Positions 55,333 to 63,844 of a stretch of DNA of 64,000 nucleotides are shown piece after piece. Every line of letters starts with the position of its first letter. The stretch's first letter is position 1. The notes below the pieces were generated by a model. The model was not told where the DNA came from and did no database searches. It saw nothing but the letters and a program-made list of their open reading frames with translations. The position numbers were made by a program, and so were the translations under genes. Source of the DNA: Microbacterium sp. BK668 (GTDB taxonomy: Bacteria; Actinomycetota; Actinomycetes; Actinomycetales; Microbacteriaceae); assembly GCF_004362195.1 (NCBI RefSeq), contig NZ_SNWG01000002.1:1-64000 (forward strand). The letters run 5' to 3'.

Positions 55333-56013
55333 ATGACTTCACGCATCCTGGTGGTCGACGACGACACCGCTCTCGCCGAGATGATCGGCATCGTGCTGCG
55401 CACGGAGGGCTTCGACACGGTCTTCTGCGCGGACGGCGCGAAGGCGGTCGACGCGTGGCGGTCGGAGCGCCCCGACCTCGTGCTGCTGGACCTCATGCTG
55501 CCGGGGATCGACGGCATCGAGGTGTGCACGCGGATCCGGCAGGAGAGCGGCATCCCGATCATCATGCTCACCGCGCGAACCGACACCGCCGACGTGGTGA
55601 AGGGTCTCGAGTCCGGGGCCGACGACTACATCGTCAAGCCCTTCAACCCGAAGGAGCTCGTCGCGCGCATCCGCACGCGACTGCGCCCCACGTCCCAGCC
55701 GTCGAACGACACGCTGCGGATCGGCGACCTGACCGTGGACGTCGCGGCCCACGAAGTGCGCCGCGGCGAGTCGCCGATCGCCCTGACCCCGCTGGAGTTC
55801 GAGCTGCTCGTCGCCCTCGCCTCGAAGCCGCAGCAGGTCTTCTCGAGGGAGATGCTGCTGGAGCAGGTGTGGGGCTATCACTACAAGGCCGACACGCGGC
55901 TGGTGAACGTCCACGTGCAGCGCCTGCGCGCGAAGGTCGAGCTCGACCCCGACAACCCGAAGATCGTCACGACGGTCCGCGGCGTGGGTTACCGGGCCGG
56001 CGCGGTGGTGTGA
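55333..56013 (+). CDS. mtrA: MtrA response regulator (226 aa)
   Basis: The receiver domain has the acidic pair Asp10-Asp11 region (VVDDDTALAE), phospho-acceptor Asp53 (LLDLMLPGIDG), Thr80 and Lys102 (IVKPFNP). The OmpR-type winged helix (130-226) has LTPLEFELLVALASKPQQVFSREMLLEQVWGY and ends with TVRGVGYRAG. Together with MtrB it controls cell-wall and division genes in actinobacteria. The ATG at 55333 matches the family's MTSRILVVDDD start and has GAAGGA about 14 bases upstream, rather long spacing. The 224-base divergent gap upstream may hold promoter TACTCT at 55247-55252, but no good -35 box. Confidence 0.96.
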   Translation: MTSRILVVDDDTALAEMIGIVLRTEGFDTVFCADGAKAVDAWRSERPDLVLLDLMLPGIDGIEVCTRIRQESGIPIIMLTARTDTADVVKGLESGADDYIVKPFNPKELVARIRTRLRPTSQPSNDTLRIGDLTVDVAAHEVRRGESPIALTPLEFELLVALASKPQQVFSREMLLEQVWGYHYKADTRLVNVHVQRLRAKVELDPDNPKIVTTVRGVGYRAGAVV

Positions 56014-56020
56014 GGCGACG

Positions 56021-57772
56021 GTGACGGCGGCGCCGACCGGCCCGGTTCCGACGCCGCGCCGCGCCTCGGCGGGGTGGCGCGACTGGCGATCCTGGCCGGA
56101 CACGATGGCCGCGCTGTGGCGTCGGTCGCTGCGGTTCCGGATCGTCGTCGTCACCCTGGGCCTCACGGCCGTCGCCGTGCTCATCGCGTGCGTGCTGATG
56201 GCCCTGTTCATCCAGAACGACCTCTTCGTGACACGGCGGGACCAGGCGCTGAGCGACGCCCGCCGGGCGACGACGGCCGCACAGGAGACGCTCGACACGG
56301 CGAATGTCCAGGGCGCCGACAGCGCGCAGCTGCAGAGCCTCATGAACAGCGTCTACACGACGCTCGTCCAGCAGTCCTCGACCGACATGATCTCGGCGTC
56401 CCGGATCGACCGCACGGCTCCGCAGGCGCCGCAGGACTTCACGGTCGGCGGCTTCGACGAGTCCCTCGTCACCGAGGGGATGAGGGCCGCGGTGCGCACC
56501 AACGCCGCACCCCAGTGGTGGCAGTCCGTCGCCCTGGCCTCGACCGACGGCGGGACGATGCCCGGGATCGTGGTGGGGCAGCAGCTGCTCGTCCCCGAGG
56601 TGGGGGCGTACGAGCTCTACTTCGCCTACGACCTCGGCAGCGCCGACCAGACGCTCGCCTTCGTGCAGGGCGTCCTCTGGGTCGTCGGCGTGGCCCTCAT
56701 CGTCATCATCGGCGGCATCGCGTGGTTCGTCCTGCGCTCGGTCACGACCCCCATCGGCGAGGCGGCCGATACGAGCGCCCGTCTCGCGGCGGGCGAGCTC
56801 ACCGTGCGGCTTCCCGTGAAGGGCGAGGACGAGCTGGCCACGCTCGGACGCTCGTTCAACGCGATGGCCGACAGCATCGAGTCGCAGATCAAGGAGCTCG
56901 CCGACCTCTCGCTCGTGCAGCAGCGCTTCGTCTCGGACGTCTCCCACGAGCTGCGCACGCCGCTCACGACGATCCGCCTGGCTGCCGACATGATCAACGA
57001 CCAGCGCGACGAGTTCGACCCGGCGACGGCCCGCGCGGCCGAGCTGCTCAACGCCCAGGTGCAGCGCTTCGAGACGCTCTTGACCGATCTCCTCGAGATC
57101 AGCCGCTACGACGCGGGGTCGGTCCAGCTCGAGCTCGAGCCGACGAGCCTCGCCCACCTCGCCGAGGACGTCATCGCGTCGATGCACCAGCTCGCCGAGC
57201 AGCACGGCACGGACGTGCGCCTCGTCGCCCCGGGCGGGTACTCCCCGGTCGACATGGACCCCCGCCGCGTGCGCCGCATCGTGCGGAACCTGCTCGGCAA
57301 CGCCATCGAGCACGGCGAGGGGCGACCCATCGTGGTGACGGTGGACAGCAACCAGCAGGCGGTGGCCCTCGGCGTCCGGGACTTCGGCCTCGGCATGCGT
57401 TCCGAAGAGGTCGAGCACGTCTTCGACCGGTTCTGGCGCGCCGATCCCTCCCGGACCCGCACGATCGGGGGAACCGGCCTGGGGCTGTCCATCGCGCTGG
57501 GCGATGCGCGCCTCCACGGGGGCGAGCTCGCGGTGTGGTCCGAGCTCGGCCGCGGCTCGCACTTCGTCCTCACTCTGCCGCGCACGTCGGCGCCCTTCAC
57601 CGGCACGTCTCCCATCCGCCTGGAGCCGATCGACGAGACGGTCGAGGAGTTCGGTCGCACCGAGCCGATCGTCGTCCCCGCCGCTCCCGCGCCGCCCGAC
57701 TCGCGCGCGGTGGCGCCCGAGGCGCCTCCCGGGGTCGTCGGCCCCGCTCCGACCCGTGGAGGGGTGTCGTGA
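56021..57772 (+). CDS. mtrB: MtrB sensor histidine kinase (583 aa)
   Basis: Two helices (about 40-64 and 217-239) flank an outward sensor domain of about 150 residues. A HAMP linker follows (240-295), then the dimerisation box VSDVSHELRTPL with phospho-acceptor His309. The ATPase domain has the N box NLLGNAIEHGEG and G boxes FGLGMR and GGTGLGLSIA. It phosphorylates MtrA. The GTG at 56021 lies seven bases after mtrA, and the stop overlaps lpqB by four bases. The C-terminal 40 residues are Pro-rich and probably disordered. Confidence 0.95.
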   Translation: MTAAPTGPVPTPRRASAGWRDWRSWPDTMAALWRRSLRFRIVVVTLGLTAVAVLIACVLMALFIQNDLFVTRRDQALSDARRATTAAQETLDTANVQGADSAQLQSLMNSVYTTLVQQSSTDMISASRIDRTAPQAPQDFTVGGFDESLVTEGMRAAVRTNAAPQWWQSVALASTDGGTMPGIVVGQQLLVPEVGAYELYFAYDLGSADQTLAFVQGVLWVVGVALIVIIGGIAWFVLRSVTTPIGEAADTSARLAAGELTVRLPVKGEDELATLGRSFNAMADSIESQIKELADLSLVQQRFVSDVSHELRTPLTTIRLAADMINDQRDEFDPATARAAELLNAQVQRFETLLTDLLEISRYDAGSVQLELEPTSLAHLAEDVIASMHQLAEQHGTDVRLVAPGGYSPVDMDPRRVRRIVRNLLGNAIEHGEGRPIVVTVDSNQQAVALGVRDFGLGMRSEEVEHVFDRFWRADPSRTRTIGGTGLGLSIALGDARLHGGELAVWSELGRGSHFVLTLPRTSAPFTGTSPIRLEPIDETVEEFGRTEPIVVPAAPAPPDSRAVAPEAPPGVVGPAPTRGGVS

Positions 57773-59445
57773 GTCCCCGGCGCGGCCTCGCCGCGGCTCT
57801 GGGAGCGCTTCTGCTGGCGCTCGCGGGGTGCGCGGGCCTGCCCACCGCCGGCCCCGTCACGCCCGGTCTCGAGGCGGGTGCCGAGGCGGGCGAGCCGGAC
57901 TTCGCCTTCCGCCCCGACAGCCCGCAGCCGGGTGCCACCCCCGAGGAGATCGTCGACGGGTTCATCCGGGCCGGGACGGGGCCGGGCAAGGACGGGCAGT
58001 GGTCGGTCGCGAAGGAGTACCTCGCGCCGGGCACGGACTGGGACCCGACGGCACGGGTCACGATCGATGAGCCGGGCGACCGCATCTACTCGTCCACCGC
58101 TGAGGACCAGGTATCTCTCACCCTCAGCCATGTCGCGGATGTCGACGAGCTCGGTGCCTACGAGCCGAGCGCGGGCGAGCCGACGAAGCTCGACTTCCGC
58201 CTCGCCGTGCAGTCGGACGGAGAATGGCGCATCACCGAGGCGCCCGACGGACTCGTCCTCGACATGTCGCAGTTCTCGAGCGTCTTCCAGCGGTACTCCC
58301 TCATGTACTTCGACCCGACGTGGAAGTACCTCGTGCCGGATGTGCGCTGGTTCCCGCGCACCAACGCGGCCACCTACGTCACCGACGCCCTCATCGACGG
58401 GCCGCCCGCGACGTGGCTCGCGGCATCCGTCGCCACCGCCTTCCCGGAGTCGGTGTCGGTGCGTCCCTCCGTGCCGGTCGACAGCGACGGCGTGGCCCAG
58501 GTGGAGCTGGACGCCGCCGCGGCGGACCTCAGTCCCGACATCCAGTCCCGCATGCAGGCGCAGCTCGAGGCGAGTCTCGGATCGGTGGCGGGCGTCTCCT
58601 CGGTGGCCATGACGGCCGGGGCCACGCCGCTGGACGTCCAGCCCGTCGCCACCCGGTCCACGCGGGTGAGCTCCCTCGCGGCGGTGCAGACGGAGAACGG
58701 GTTCGGGTTCCTCAACGGCGACGAGATCGACCCCATCGACGGCCTCACCAACGCGATGACGCAGGTCGACTCGGTCGCCATCCAGGTCGCGCCCGATCGC
58801 GATTTCGCGGCGGTGCAGGTGACGACCGGCTCGAACGTGCGGGTGCAGGCCAACGGCGATGTGCTCGAGTTCGACACCCGACCCGGCCTCGTCGAACCCA
58901 CCGCCGATCCCTCCGGCTACAGCTGGAGCGTTCGGCGCGATGATCCGAGCAGCCTCGTCGCCTTCTCAGCGGGAAGCGAGCAGTCGCCGATCGCCAATGC
59001 GTGGCCCGAGGCGACCCGCGTGAGCTCGATGGCGATCTCCCGCGACGGCACCCGGCTGGCCGCGGTCGTGACCTCCGGCGGACGATCCGCCGTATGGATC
59101 TCGGGCGTCATCCGCAGTGCCGACGGCACCCCCTCCGGGCTCGGCGAGCCGGTCGCCCTCGGGTCGCTGTCCAGCGAGTCCGCGTCGGTGGCCTGGCTGG
59201 ACGACATCACGGTCGGCGTGCTCTCGGGAGTCGGGGCCGAGCCCGAGGTCGTCGAGCTGACGGTCGGCGGCCCCGCCTCCGTCACCGCAGCGCCCTCGGG
59301 TGCCGCGCAGCTCGCCGGCGGCAACCAGGGCACCCTGCGGGTGCGAGCCGCCGACGGCGCGCTGTACTCCAAGCGCGGATCGACGTGGCCGCAGACGGGC
59401 GCCGGCATCCTGGTGCTCGCGACGCAGCAGGGCACGCCGCAGTAA
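57769..59445 (+). CDS. lpqB: LpqB lipoprotein (558 aa)
   Basis: The N-terminus is a lipoprotein signal: Arg-Arg, hydrophobic LGALLLAL, and the lipobox LAGC near residue 21. The outward part has a GerMN-like segment and a C-terminal beta-propeller-like region, as in mycobacterial LpqB, which binds the MtrB sensor and tunes it. The GTG at 57769 overlaps the mtrB stop (GTGA) and has GGAGGGG upstream; the longer open frame is a shadow. The three genes form one transcript. Confidence 0.94.
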   Translation: MSPRRGLAAALGALLLALAGCAGLPTAGPVTPGLEAGAEAGEPDFAFRPDSPQPGATPEEIVDGFIRAGTGPGKDGQWSVAKEYLAPGTDWDPTARVTIDEPGDRIYSSTAEDQVSLTLSHVADVDELGAYEPSAGEPTKLDFRLAVQSDGEWRITEAPDGLVLDMSQFSSVFQRYSLMYFDPTWKYLVPDVRWFPRTNAATYVTDALIDGPPATWLAASVATAFPESVSVRPSVPVDSDGVAQVELDAAAADLSPDIQSRMQAQLEASLGSVAGVSSVAMTAGATPLDVQPVATRSTRVSSLAAVQTENGFGFLNGDEIDPIDGLTNAMTQVDSVAIQVAPDRDFAAVQVTTGSNVRVQANGDVLEFDTRPGLVEPTADPSGYSWSVRRDDPSSLVAFSAGSEQSPIANAWPEATRVSSMAISRDGTRLAAVVTSGGRSAVWISGVIRSADGTPSGLGEPVALGSLSSESASVAWLDDITVGVLSGVGAEPEVVELTVGGPASVTAAPSGAAQLAGGNQGTLRVRAADGALYSKRGSTWPQTGAGILVLATQQGTPQ

Positions 59446-59545
59446 CCGGCGAATCGTCTCCTCCCCGGCCGCGGAGTGGCCGCCGTTCTCCACTTCCCTT
59501 CGTCCGGACGGGGGATGCCGGAACCCTGGTGGGATCCTCGGCGGC

Positions 59546-60199
59546 ATGCCTCCTCTCCTTCTCACCGTCGCAAGAGCCCTCTCCGACGCGCTCGCACTCG
59601 TGCTCCCGGTCGACTGCTCGGGCTGCGACGCGCCCGAAACGCTCCTCTGCGAAGAGTGCCGCATCTCCCTGGCCCCGCGCGTGCGGCGTCGGCTCATCGA
59701 CGGCGTGGCCGTGTGGAGCGGCGTCGGATTCGAGGGACCGCCGGCTCGTGTCATCCGTGCCCTCAAGCAGGACGGACGCATGGGCCTGGCCCGCGCCCTC
59801 GCGCCCGCCCTCGCCGCTGCGGTGCGGGCTGCCGCGGGCGCCGGTGATCCCGTCGTCGTCGTCCCCGTGCCGACGTCGCGCGCGGCGTTCCGTCGCCGGG
59901 GCTATCGCGTCCCCGACCTTGTCGCGAGGCGGGCGGGGCTGCGGGTGGAGCGGCTCCTGGTGTCCGCTCGCCGCACGGCGGATCAGCGCGGCCTCGGGCG
60001 GAGCGAGCGGGCACGCAACGTCGCCGGATCCTTCGCCGCGCGCTCGCGCGCGAGGGGCGCCAGGGTCGTCGTCGTCGACGACGTCGTGACGACGGGCGCG
60101 ACCCTTCTCGAGGGCGTGCGGGTCCTCCGGGAGGCGGGCGCCGACGTGGTGGGATGTGCGACCGCGGCCAGCACGCCCCGCCTCGTCACTTCCAGGTGA
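59546..60199 (+). CDS. comF: ComF-family phosphoribosyltransferase-like protein (217 aa)
   Basis: The N-terminal zinc ribbon CSGCDAPETLLCEEC (two CxxC pairs, about residues 24-38) is followed by a phosphoribosyltransferase domain with the PRPP loop VVVVDDVVTTGATL near residue 175. This matches ComF/GntX proteins, linked to DNA uptake in competent bacteria, though many non-competent actinobacteria carry it here (Rv3242c). The ATG at 59546 gives the normal length; the in-frame region before it overlaps lpqB and is rejected. The 100 bases after lpqB hold no clear terminator. Confidence 0.9.
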   Translation: MPPLLLTVARALSDALALVLPVDCSGCDAPETLLCEECRISLAPRVRRRLIDGVAVWSGVGFEGPPARVIRALKQDGRMGLARALAPALAAAVRAAAGAGDPVVVVPVPTSRAAFRRRGYRVPDLVARRAGLRVERLLVSARRTADQRGLGRSERARNVAGSFAARSRARGARVVVVDDVVTTGATLLEGVRVLREAGADVVGCATAASTPRLVTSR

Positions 60200-60216
60200 C
60201 GCACGGGAAATGACAG

Positions 60217-60245
60217 GTGACAGGCCGGGAGCGCGCGGCTACCGT
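60217..60245 (+). promoter_or_regulatory. hpf promoter: GTGACA, 17-base spacer, TACCGT
   Basis: GTGACA (60217-60222) and TACCGT (60240-60245) have ideal spacing. Transcription would begin near 60252, giving a leader of about 57 bases with a strong AAGGAGG ribosome site. The repeated TGACAGGTGACAGG at 60211-60224 may be a regulator site. Confidence 0.5.
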
Positions 60246-60308
60246 GGGGGTGACAAGGCGACTGAAGGTCCGCCCTTGGCCGGGTGGACCGGAACAAGGA
60301 GGTCAAGG

Positions 60309-60968
60309 ATGGAAACCAGCATCGTCGGCGTGGGAGTGGGGATCACGGATCGCTTCCGCTCGGTCGTCGAAGAGAAGGCCACCCGGATCGAGCACCTTGC
60401 TCCGCGCGCTCAGCGTGTCGAGGTCAAGGTCACACACCGCGCGTATCACAACGGTCGGATAGAGGACTCGACCGTTGAGCTGACTCTGACGGGCAAGGGC
60501 CCGATCGTCCGCGCTGAAGCCGTCGACGGCGACAAGTTCGCCGCTCTCGACCTCGCCGTCGACAAGCTGTGCGAACAGCTCCGGCGGGCCAAGGACAAGC
60601 GGGTCGACTCCCGCAACCACCCGCGTGGCGCAAAGTTCGAGAAGGAGAGCGGCGCCCTCCAGGGGATCGATCTGCAGCCGGCATCCGTCGACGTCATCCG
60701 AGCCGTCGCGACCGGCGAGATCCCCATCGTCACCGGGAACGAGGAGGAGGAGGGCTACACGCCCGTCGTCATCCGCACGAAGCACTTCGAGGCCGAGTGG
60801 ATGACCGTCGAGGAGGCCGTCGACCGGATGGAGCTCGTCGGCCACGACTTCTTCCTCTTCATCGACGCCCGCAGCGACAACCCGAGCGTCGTCTACCGCC
60901 GCAAGGGCTGGGACTACGGCGTGATCTCGCTCAGCACGCAGGCCGCTCCCGCGGAGCTCGCGTCGTAG
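60309..60968 (+). CDS. hpf: Long-form ribosome hibernation factor HPF/RaiA (219 aa)
   Basis: The N-terminal S30AE domain (1-105) has VGITDRFRSVVEEKATRIEHL and a lysine-rich RAKDKRVDSR end that binds 30S ribosomes. The C-terminal domain (about 160-219) has PVVIRTKHFEAEWMTVEEAVDRMELVGHDFFLFID, which makes long HPF dimerise 70S ribosomes into 100S particles. The ATG at 60309 has a perfect AAGGAGG site. It precedes secA in the same order as in M. tuberculosis, but here three minus-strand genes lie between. It ends at the strongest terminator in the window. Confidence 0.95.
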   Translation: METSIVGVGVGITDRFRSVVEEKATRIEHLAPRAQRVEVKVTHRAYHNGRIEDSTVELTLTGKGPIVRAEAVDGDKFAALDLAVDKLCEQLRRAKDKRVDSRNHPRGAKFEKESGALQGIDLQPASVDVIRAVATGEIPIVTGNEEEEGYTPVVIRTKHFEAEWMTVEEAVDRMELVGHDFFLFIDARSDNPSVVYRRKGWDYGVISLSTQAAPAELAS

Positions 60969-60980
60969 CGCACACGACGG

Positions 60981-61021
60981 AAGGAGAGGGGATGCCGCGG
61001 GTCGCGGCATCCCCTCTCCTT
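60981..61021. terminator. Perfect 18-bp stem terminator between hpf and the coiled-coil gene
   Basis: An 18-bp perfect stem (60981-60998 with 61004-61021) carries a five-base GGGTC loop. It begins with AA and ends with TT, so both strands have short A/T ends, and it lies between convergent genes ending at 60968 and 61042. This is a strong bidirectional terminator. Confidence 0.85.
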
Positions 61022-61041
61022 TCATCCGGTCGGATCCGGCG

Positions 61042-62409
61042 TCAGTCGAAGATGCCGTCGAGGATGCTGCCGATCACGAGCCCGCCCATGATGCCGCCCA
61101 TGAGGTCGCCCGCGCCGCCGCCTCGGCGTCCGCCCCAGCCCTGCGGCTGACCTCCCCACGCGCCGTAGCCGGGTTCGCCCCACCCCTGCGGGCGGTACGC
61201 CTCGATGTCGCGCTGGGCGAGCTGGAGGCCCTCGCTCGCGAGGAACGCCGATCGCCGGGCGACGGCGAGCGCCTGCTCGCGCTGGTCCTCGGGGATGGCC
61301 GTGATGGTCGCAGCCGAGGCGCCGAGATATCGGTCGAGGTCCAGCCGCAGGCGCTCGGCCTCCGCGAGACGGGTGCGCGCATCGGCGCCGATCCATCCGC
61401 GATGCCCGGCGATGACGTCTCGCGCGACGGCGAGCTGCCGGTCGGCGTCGTCGATCGCGTTCCGGACGTGGGTGAAGTCGGGGACGGGGTGCGCCTCGCG
61501 CTCGCGGGCGGCGGCGATCGCGGCATCCAGTCCCGAGTTCGCCTCGCGAAGCCGCGTGAGCTGCGAGAACGGGTCGGTGTTCACCCCGGCGGCCGGGAGC
61601 GCGGCGAGCGCCGCTTCGAGCTCGCGGACCGCCTGGTGCACGGCCGGCACCTGCGGAGCGTCCCGCGCCGCGACGAGGTCGCCGCGCGAGTCCTCTACGA
61701 CGGCGGCGAGGATCGACTCGGCGCGGAGTGCTTCGACCTCGAACGTCTCCACGGCCTCCAGAAGCGTCCCCGCGCGGCGCACGGCCTCGGTCGAGGCCTC
61801 GAGCGCCAGATTGGCCTGCTCGCGCTGGCCGGCTTCGCGGCGCCGCTCCGAGACCCCGGCGCTGTGCTCGGCGAAGCCGAGGAGCTGCTCGGCCTCGGCG
61901 GGGTTCGCCTCGATCCGGCGCAGGGCGTCGGCGGAGTAGCGGGCGGTCAGCCGGCCGAGGGTCTCGCGGGCCGGCGCAAGCTGCTGGCGGAGGGCCGCGG
62001 CATCCCGACGGACCCCCGCGATGATCTCGGGCGCGCGCCGCACACGCGCGATGCGCTCCGCGAGCGCTTCCGTGCGGTCGTCGAGGAGCTCTTCTGCCCA
62101 GTCGCAGAGCTGCACGATGCGCGCGTTGCGCGTGCGCAGCTCTTCGGGGGTGTCGGGGATCTCGTCGTGATTGAGCTGGTTGAGGTGGAACGCCTCGCCG
62201 AGATGCCGGCGGACGGCGTCGAGGGCGTCGCGCAGGTCCTTCGTGGCGTCGGGCCCCAGCTCCGCCTCCGCGAAGACGAGCTCGTCGGTGGTGAGCCGGA
62301 TGCGCTCGTCCGCCTCGACGATCGCCGTTCGCGCGCGCCGTGCGAGGTCGGCGTCCTGCGCCTCGAGCTCCTCACGATCGCGCTTGCGCCTTCCCCAGAA
62401 TCCGGACAT
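61042..62409 (-). CDS. Long coiled-coil protein with Gly-rich C-terminus (455 aa)
   Basis: The protein is mostly charged alpha-helix with long coiled coils (about 40-380), no signal peptide and a short Gly/Trp/Met tail ending in LMGGIMGGLVIGSILDGIF. That tail and the preceding REQALAVARRSAFLASEGLQLAQRDIEAY segment resemble the C-terminus of actinobacterial TPM-domain proteins, but the TPM domain is absent here. The ATG at 62409 follows TAGGAT by six bases, a leaderless start. It faces the strong terminator after hpf. Function is unknown; the hydrophobic tail might insert into or dock on the membrane, as in phage-shock PspA-like proteins. Confidence 0.6.
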   Translation of the reverse strand: MSGFWGRRKRDREELEAQDADLARRARTAIVEADERIRLTTDELVFAEAELGPDATKDLRDALDAVRRHLGEAFHLNQLNHDEIPDTPEELRTRNARIVQLCDWAEELLDDRTEALAERIARVRRAPEIIAGVRRDAAALRQQLAPARETLGRLTARYSADALRRIEANPAEAEQLLGFAEHSAGVSERRREAGQREQANLALEASTEAVRRAGTLLEAVETFEVEALRAESILAAVVEDSRGDLVAARDAPQVPAVHQAVRELEAALAALPAAGVNTDPFSQLTRLREANSGLDAAIAAAREREAHPVPDFTHVRNAIDDADRQLAVARDVIAGHRGWIGADARTRLAEAERLRLDLDRYLGASAATITAIPEDQREQALAVARRSAFLASEGLQLAQRDIEAYRPQGWGEPGYGAWGGQPQGWGGRRGGGAGDLMGGIMGGLVIGSILDGIFD

Positions 62410-62421
62410 GCATCGATCCTA
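62410..62421 (-). promoter_or_regulatory. Leaderless promoter of the coiled-coil gene
   Basis: Minus-strand TAGGAT (62421-62416) lies six bases before the ATG at 62409, the same arrangement as at 44547. Confidence 0.6.
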
Positions 62422-62502
62422 CGGTCGCGGCGCGGCGGCCCCGCCGGGAGGGGCTGAGCGTCCGCCGCAAGTACCCTCCGTGGTGCACGGGTGCCGCTCC
62501 GC

Positions 62503-62931
62503 TCAGACCGCGGAGCCACGACGGTGGAGGCAGGAGCGGATGAAGCTCAGCACCTCCGCATCTCCGGGCGCGGCGCCCGTCTCGGCATAGTGCGCCAGCA
62601 GCCCGATCTCCCCCTCTCCGAGCGCCGGGACCTCCATGCGGATCTCGGTGAGCGTCCGATCCAGCTCGCTGGAGAACAGAGTCGCCGTCTCGGCGATGAG
62701 CGGGGGGACGGCCCGCCACGGACGAAGCCGTCCCATGAGCCGCTTCGGTCCTCCCGCGCCGTCGATCCGCTCCCACCCGCTCCACAGGCCACTGGGGAGC
62801 GAGATCATGAGCCAGTCGCGGGTCTCGTCCCAGACGACCGGCAGAGACCGACGGCAGACGGAGACGTCGTCCGCTCCGGCGCCGAGCGCCTCGGCGAGAG
62901 CCGCGACGCGTGCGGTGGAATGTGCGTCCAT
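62503..62931 (-). CDS. Small protein of unknown function (142 aa)
   Basis: I do not recognise the family. The protein is soluble, without a signal peptide, and has a central [28 protein letters not shown] stretch rich in Trp, then two helices and a Cys near the end ([10 protein letters not shown]). The ATG at 62931 follows TACGCT by seven bases, so a leaderless start is likely. Codon usage matches its neighbours. It sits between the coiled-coil gene and the PadR gene, all on the minus strand, with 70 bases before PadR. Confidence 0.55.
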   Translation of the reverse strand: MDAHSTARVAALAEALGAGADDVSVCRRSLPVVWDETRDWLMISLPSGLWSGWERIDGAGGPKRLMGRLRPWRAVPPLIAETATLFSSELDRTLTEIRMEVPALGEGEIGLLAHYAETGAAPGDAEVLSFIRSCLHRRGSAV

Positions 62932-62944
62932 GCCGCCGAGCGTA
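62932..62944 (-). promoter_or_regulatory. Leaderless promoter of the 62931 gene
   Basis: Minus-strand TACGCT (62944-62939) lies seven bases before the ATG. This supports both the start and the reality of the small gene. Confidence 0.5.
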
Positions 62945-63001
62945 GGACCATCCCGGCGCAGAGCACAGGACGCCGGGCGTGGGAGCGGACGGGCGCGGTC
63001 A

Positions 63002-63610
63002 TCAGTGCAGGGCGGCGGCGGATGCCTCGGCGCGCGCGGGCCGGCCGCGCCTGGGTCGCTCGGTGGACAGCGCCAGCGCCGTCGTCCGGGTCGGGTGCTT
63101 CGCCAGGCGCTCCTCGGCGCGATCGAGCCAGCGCAGCTCCGCCTCCGCCGCGGAGATCATCGCGTCGACCACGAGTGCGCCGGCGAGGGCCTCGGCATCC
63201 TCTCCCGTCGCACCCGCCTGCTTGTCGGCGAGCCGGCGCAGCTGCGCGACGGACGCGCGCCGTTGGGCGCGGATCACCTCGGCGACCTCGATCCCCGGGA
63301 GGGTCGCGGCGACGGCGAGCTTGATCGCGAGCTCGTCCCGGGTGGCGGCGGGGCGCTGGACAGGGGAGTCGAGCCAGCGCTTCACCTCGGCGCGGCCGGC
63401 ATCGGTGATGCGCCAGTAGACATGTCCGTGCTCGTCGGCGCCGGCGTTCTCGGCGAGGCCGTCGCGCTCGAGGCGGTCGAGGGTGTTGTAGATCTGCCCG
63501 GCGTTGAGCGGCCAGGTCGAACCTGTGCGGCGGTCGAACTCGGCGCGCAGCTGGTAGCCGTAGCAGGGGCCCTGATCGAGGATCGCGAGCAGACTCTGAC
63601 GCACCGACAT
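63002..63610 (-). CDS. PadR-family transcriptional regulator (202 aa)
   Basis: The N-terminal winged helix has [38 protein letters not shown] and [18 protein letters not shown], typical of PadR; the C-terminal part (about 90-180) forms the helical dimerisation arm (subfamily 2 type). It likely represses itself through the palindrome just upstream. PadR proteins often control an adjacent exporter, but no such gene is next to it here; secA lies divergently 235 bases away. The ATG at 63610 has AAGGAG five bases upstream; the longer frame to 63802 is rejected because the family starts at MSVRQ. Confidence 0.88.
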   Translation of the reverse strand: MSVRQSLLAILDQGPCYGYQLRAEFDRRTGSTWPLNAGQIYNTLDRLERDGLAENAGADEHGHVYWRITDAGRAEVKRWLDSPVQRPAATRDELAIKLAVAATLPGIEVAEVIRAQRRASVAQLRRLADKQAGATGEDAEALAGALVVDAMISAAEAELRWLDRAEERLAKHPTRTTALALSTERPRRGRPARAEASAAALH

Positions 63611-63621
63611 GGCAACTCCTT

Positions 63622-63640
63622 CTGCATACCGGGTATGCAG
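63622..63640. promoter_or_regulatory. 19-bp palindromic PadR operator candidate
   Basis: CTGCATAC and GTATGCAG form a perfect inverted repeat around CGG, 11 bases from the padR start codon. The position fits autoregulation by blocking transcription. The TATGCA half-sites are AT-rich compared with their surroundings. Confidence 0.7.
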
Positions 63641-63758
63641 TTGCCGAGCATAGGCAGACGACGCGGTCCGGTGACGGATGCCTCGCCGTGCGGTCCACGA
63701 TGGGGATGCCGGCGGCCGGGCCGCGGCATCCACAGCACCCTTCAAGGTCACAGACGGA

Positions 63759-63764
63759 TAACAT
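63759..63764 (+). promoter_or_regulatory. Candidate -10 box for secA
   Basis: TAACAT lies 81 bases before the secA GTG. No good -35 hexamer is visible at the right distance. The leader would be about 75 bases and contain the hairpin at 63802-63821. Confidence 0.35.
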
Positions 63765-63801
63765 GGGCAGATATGCCTGGGCGCTGGGGCGCCCGGCGGC
63801 A

Positions 63802-63821
63802 CCGGTGCCGAACGGCACCGG
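63802..63821 (+). other. Hairpin in the secA 5' leader
   Basis: CCGGTGCCG and CGGCACCGG form a compact hairpin in the 5' leader, 23 bases before the GTG and just before the GGAG ribosome site (63833-63836). It is not followed by a U-tract, so it is more likely an mRNA structure than a terminator. Confidence 0.45.
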
Positions 63822-63844
63822 ACCCGACAGATGGAGACACTGAA

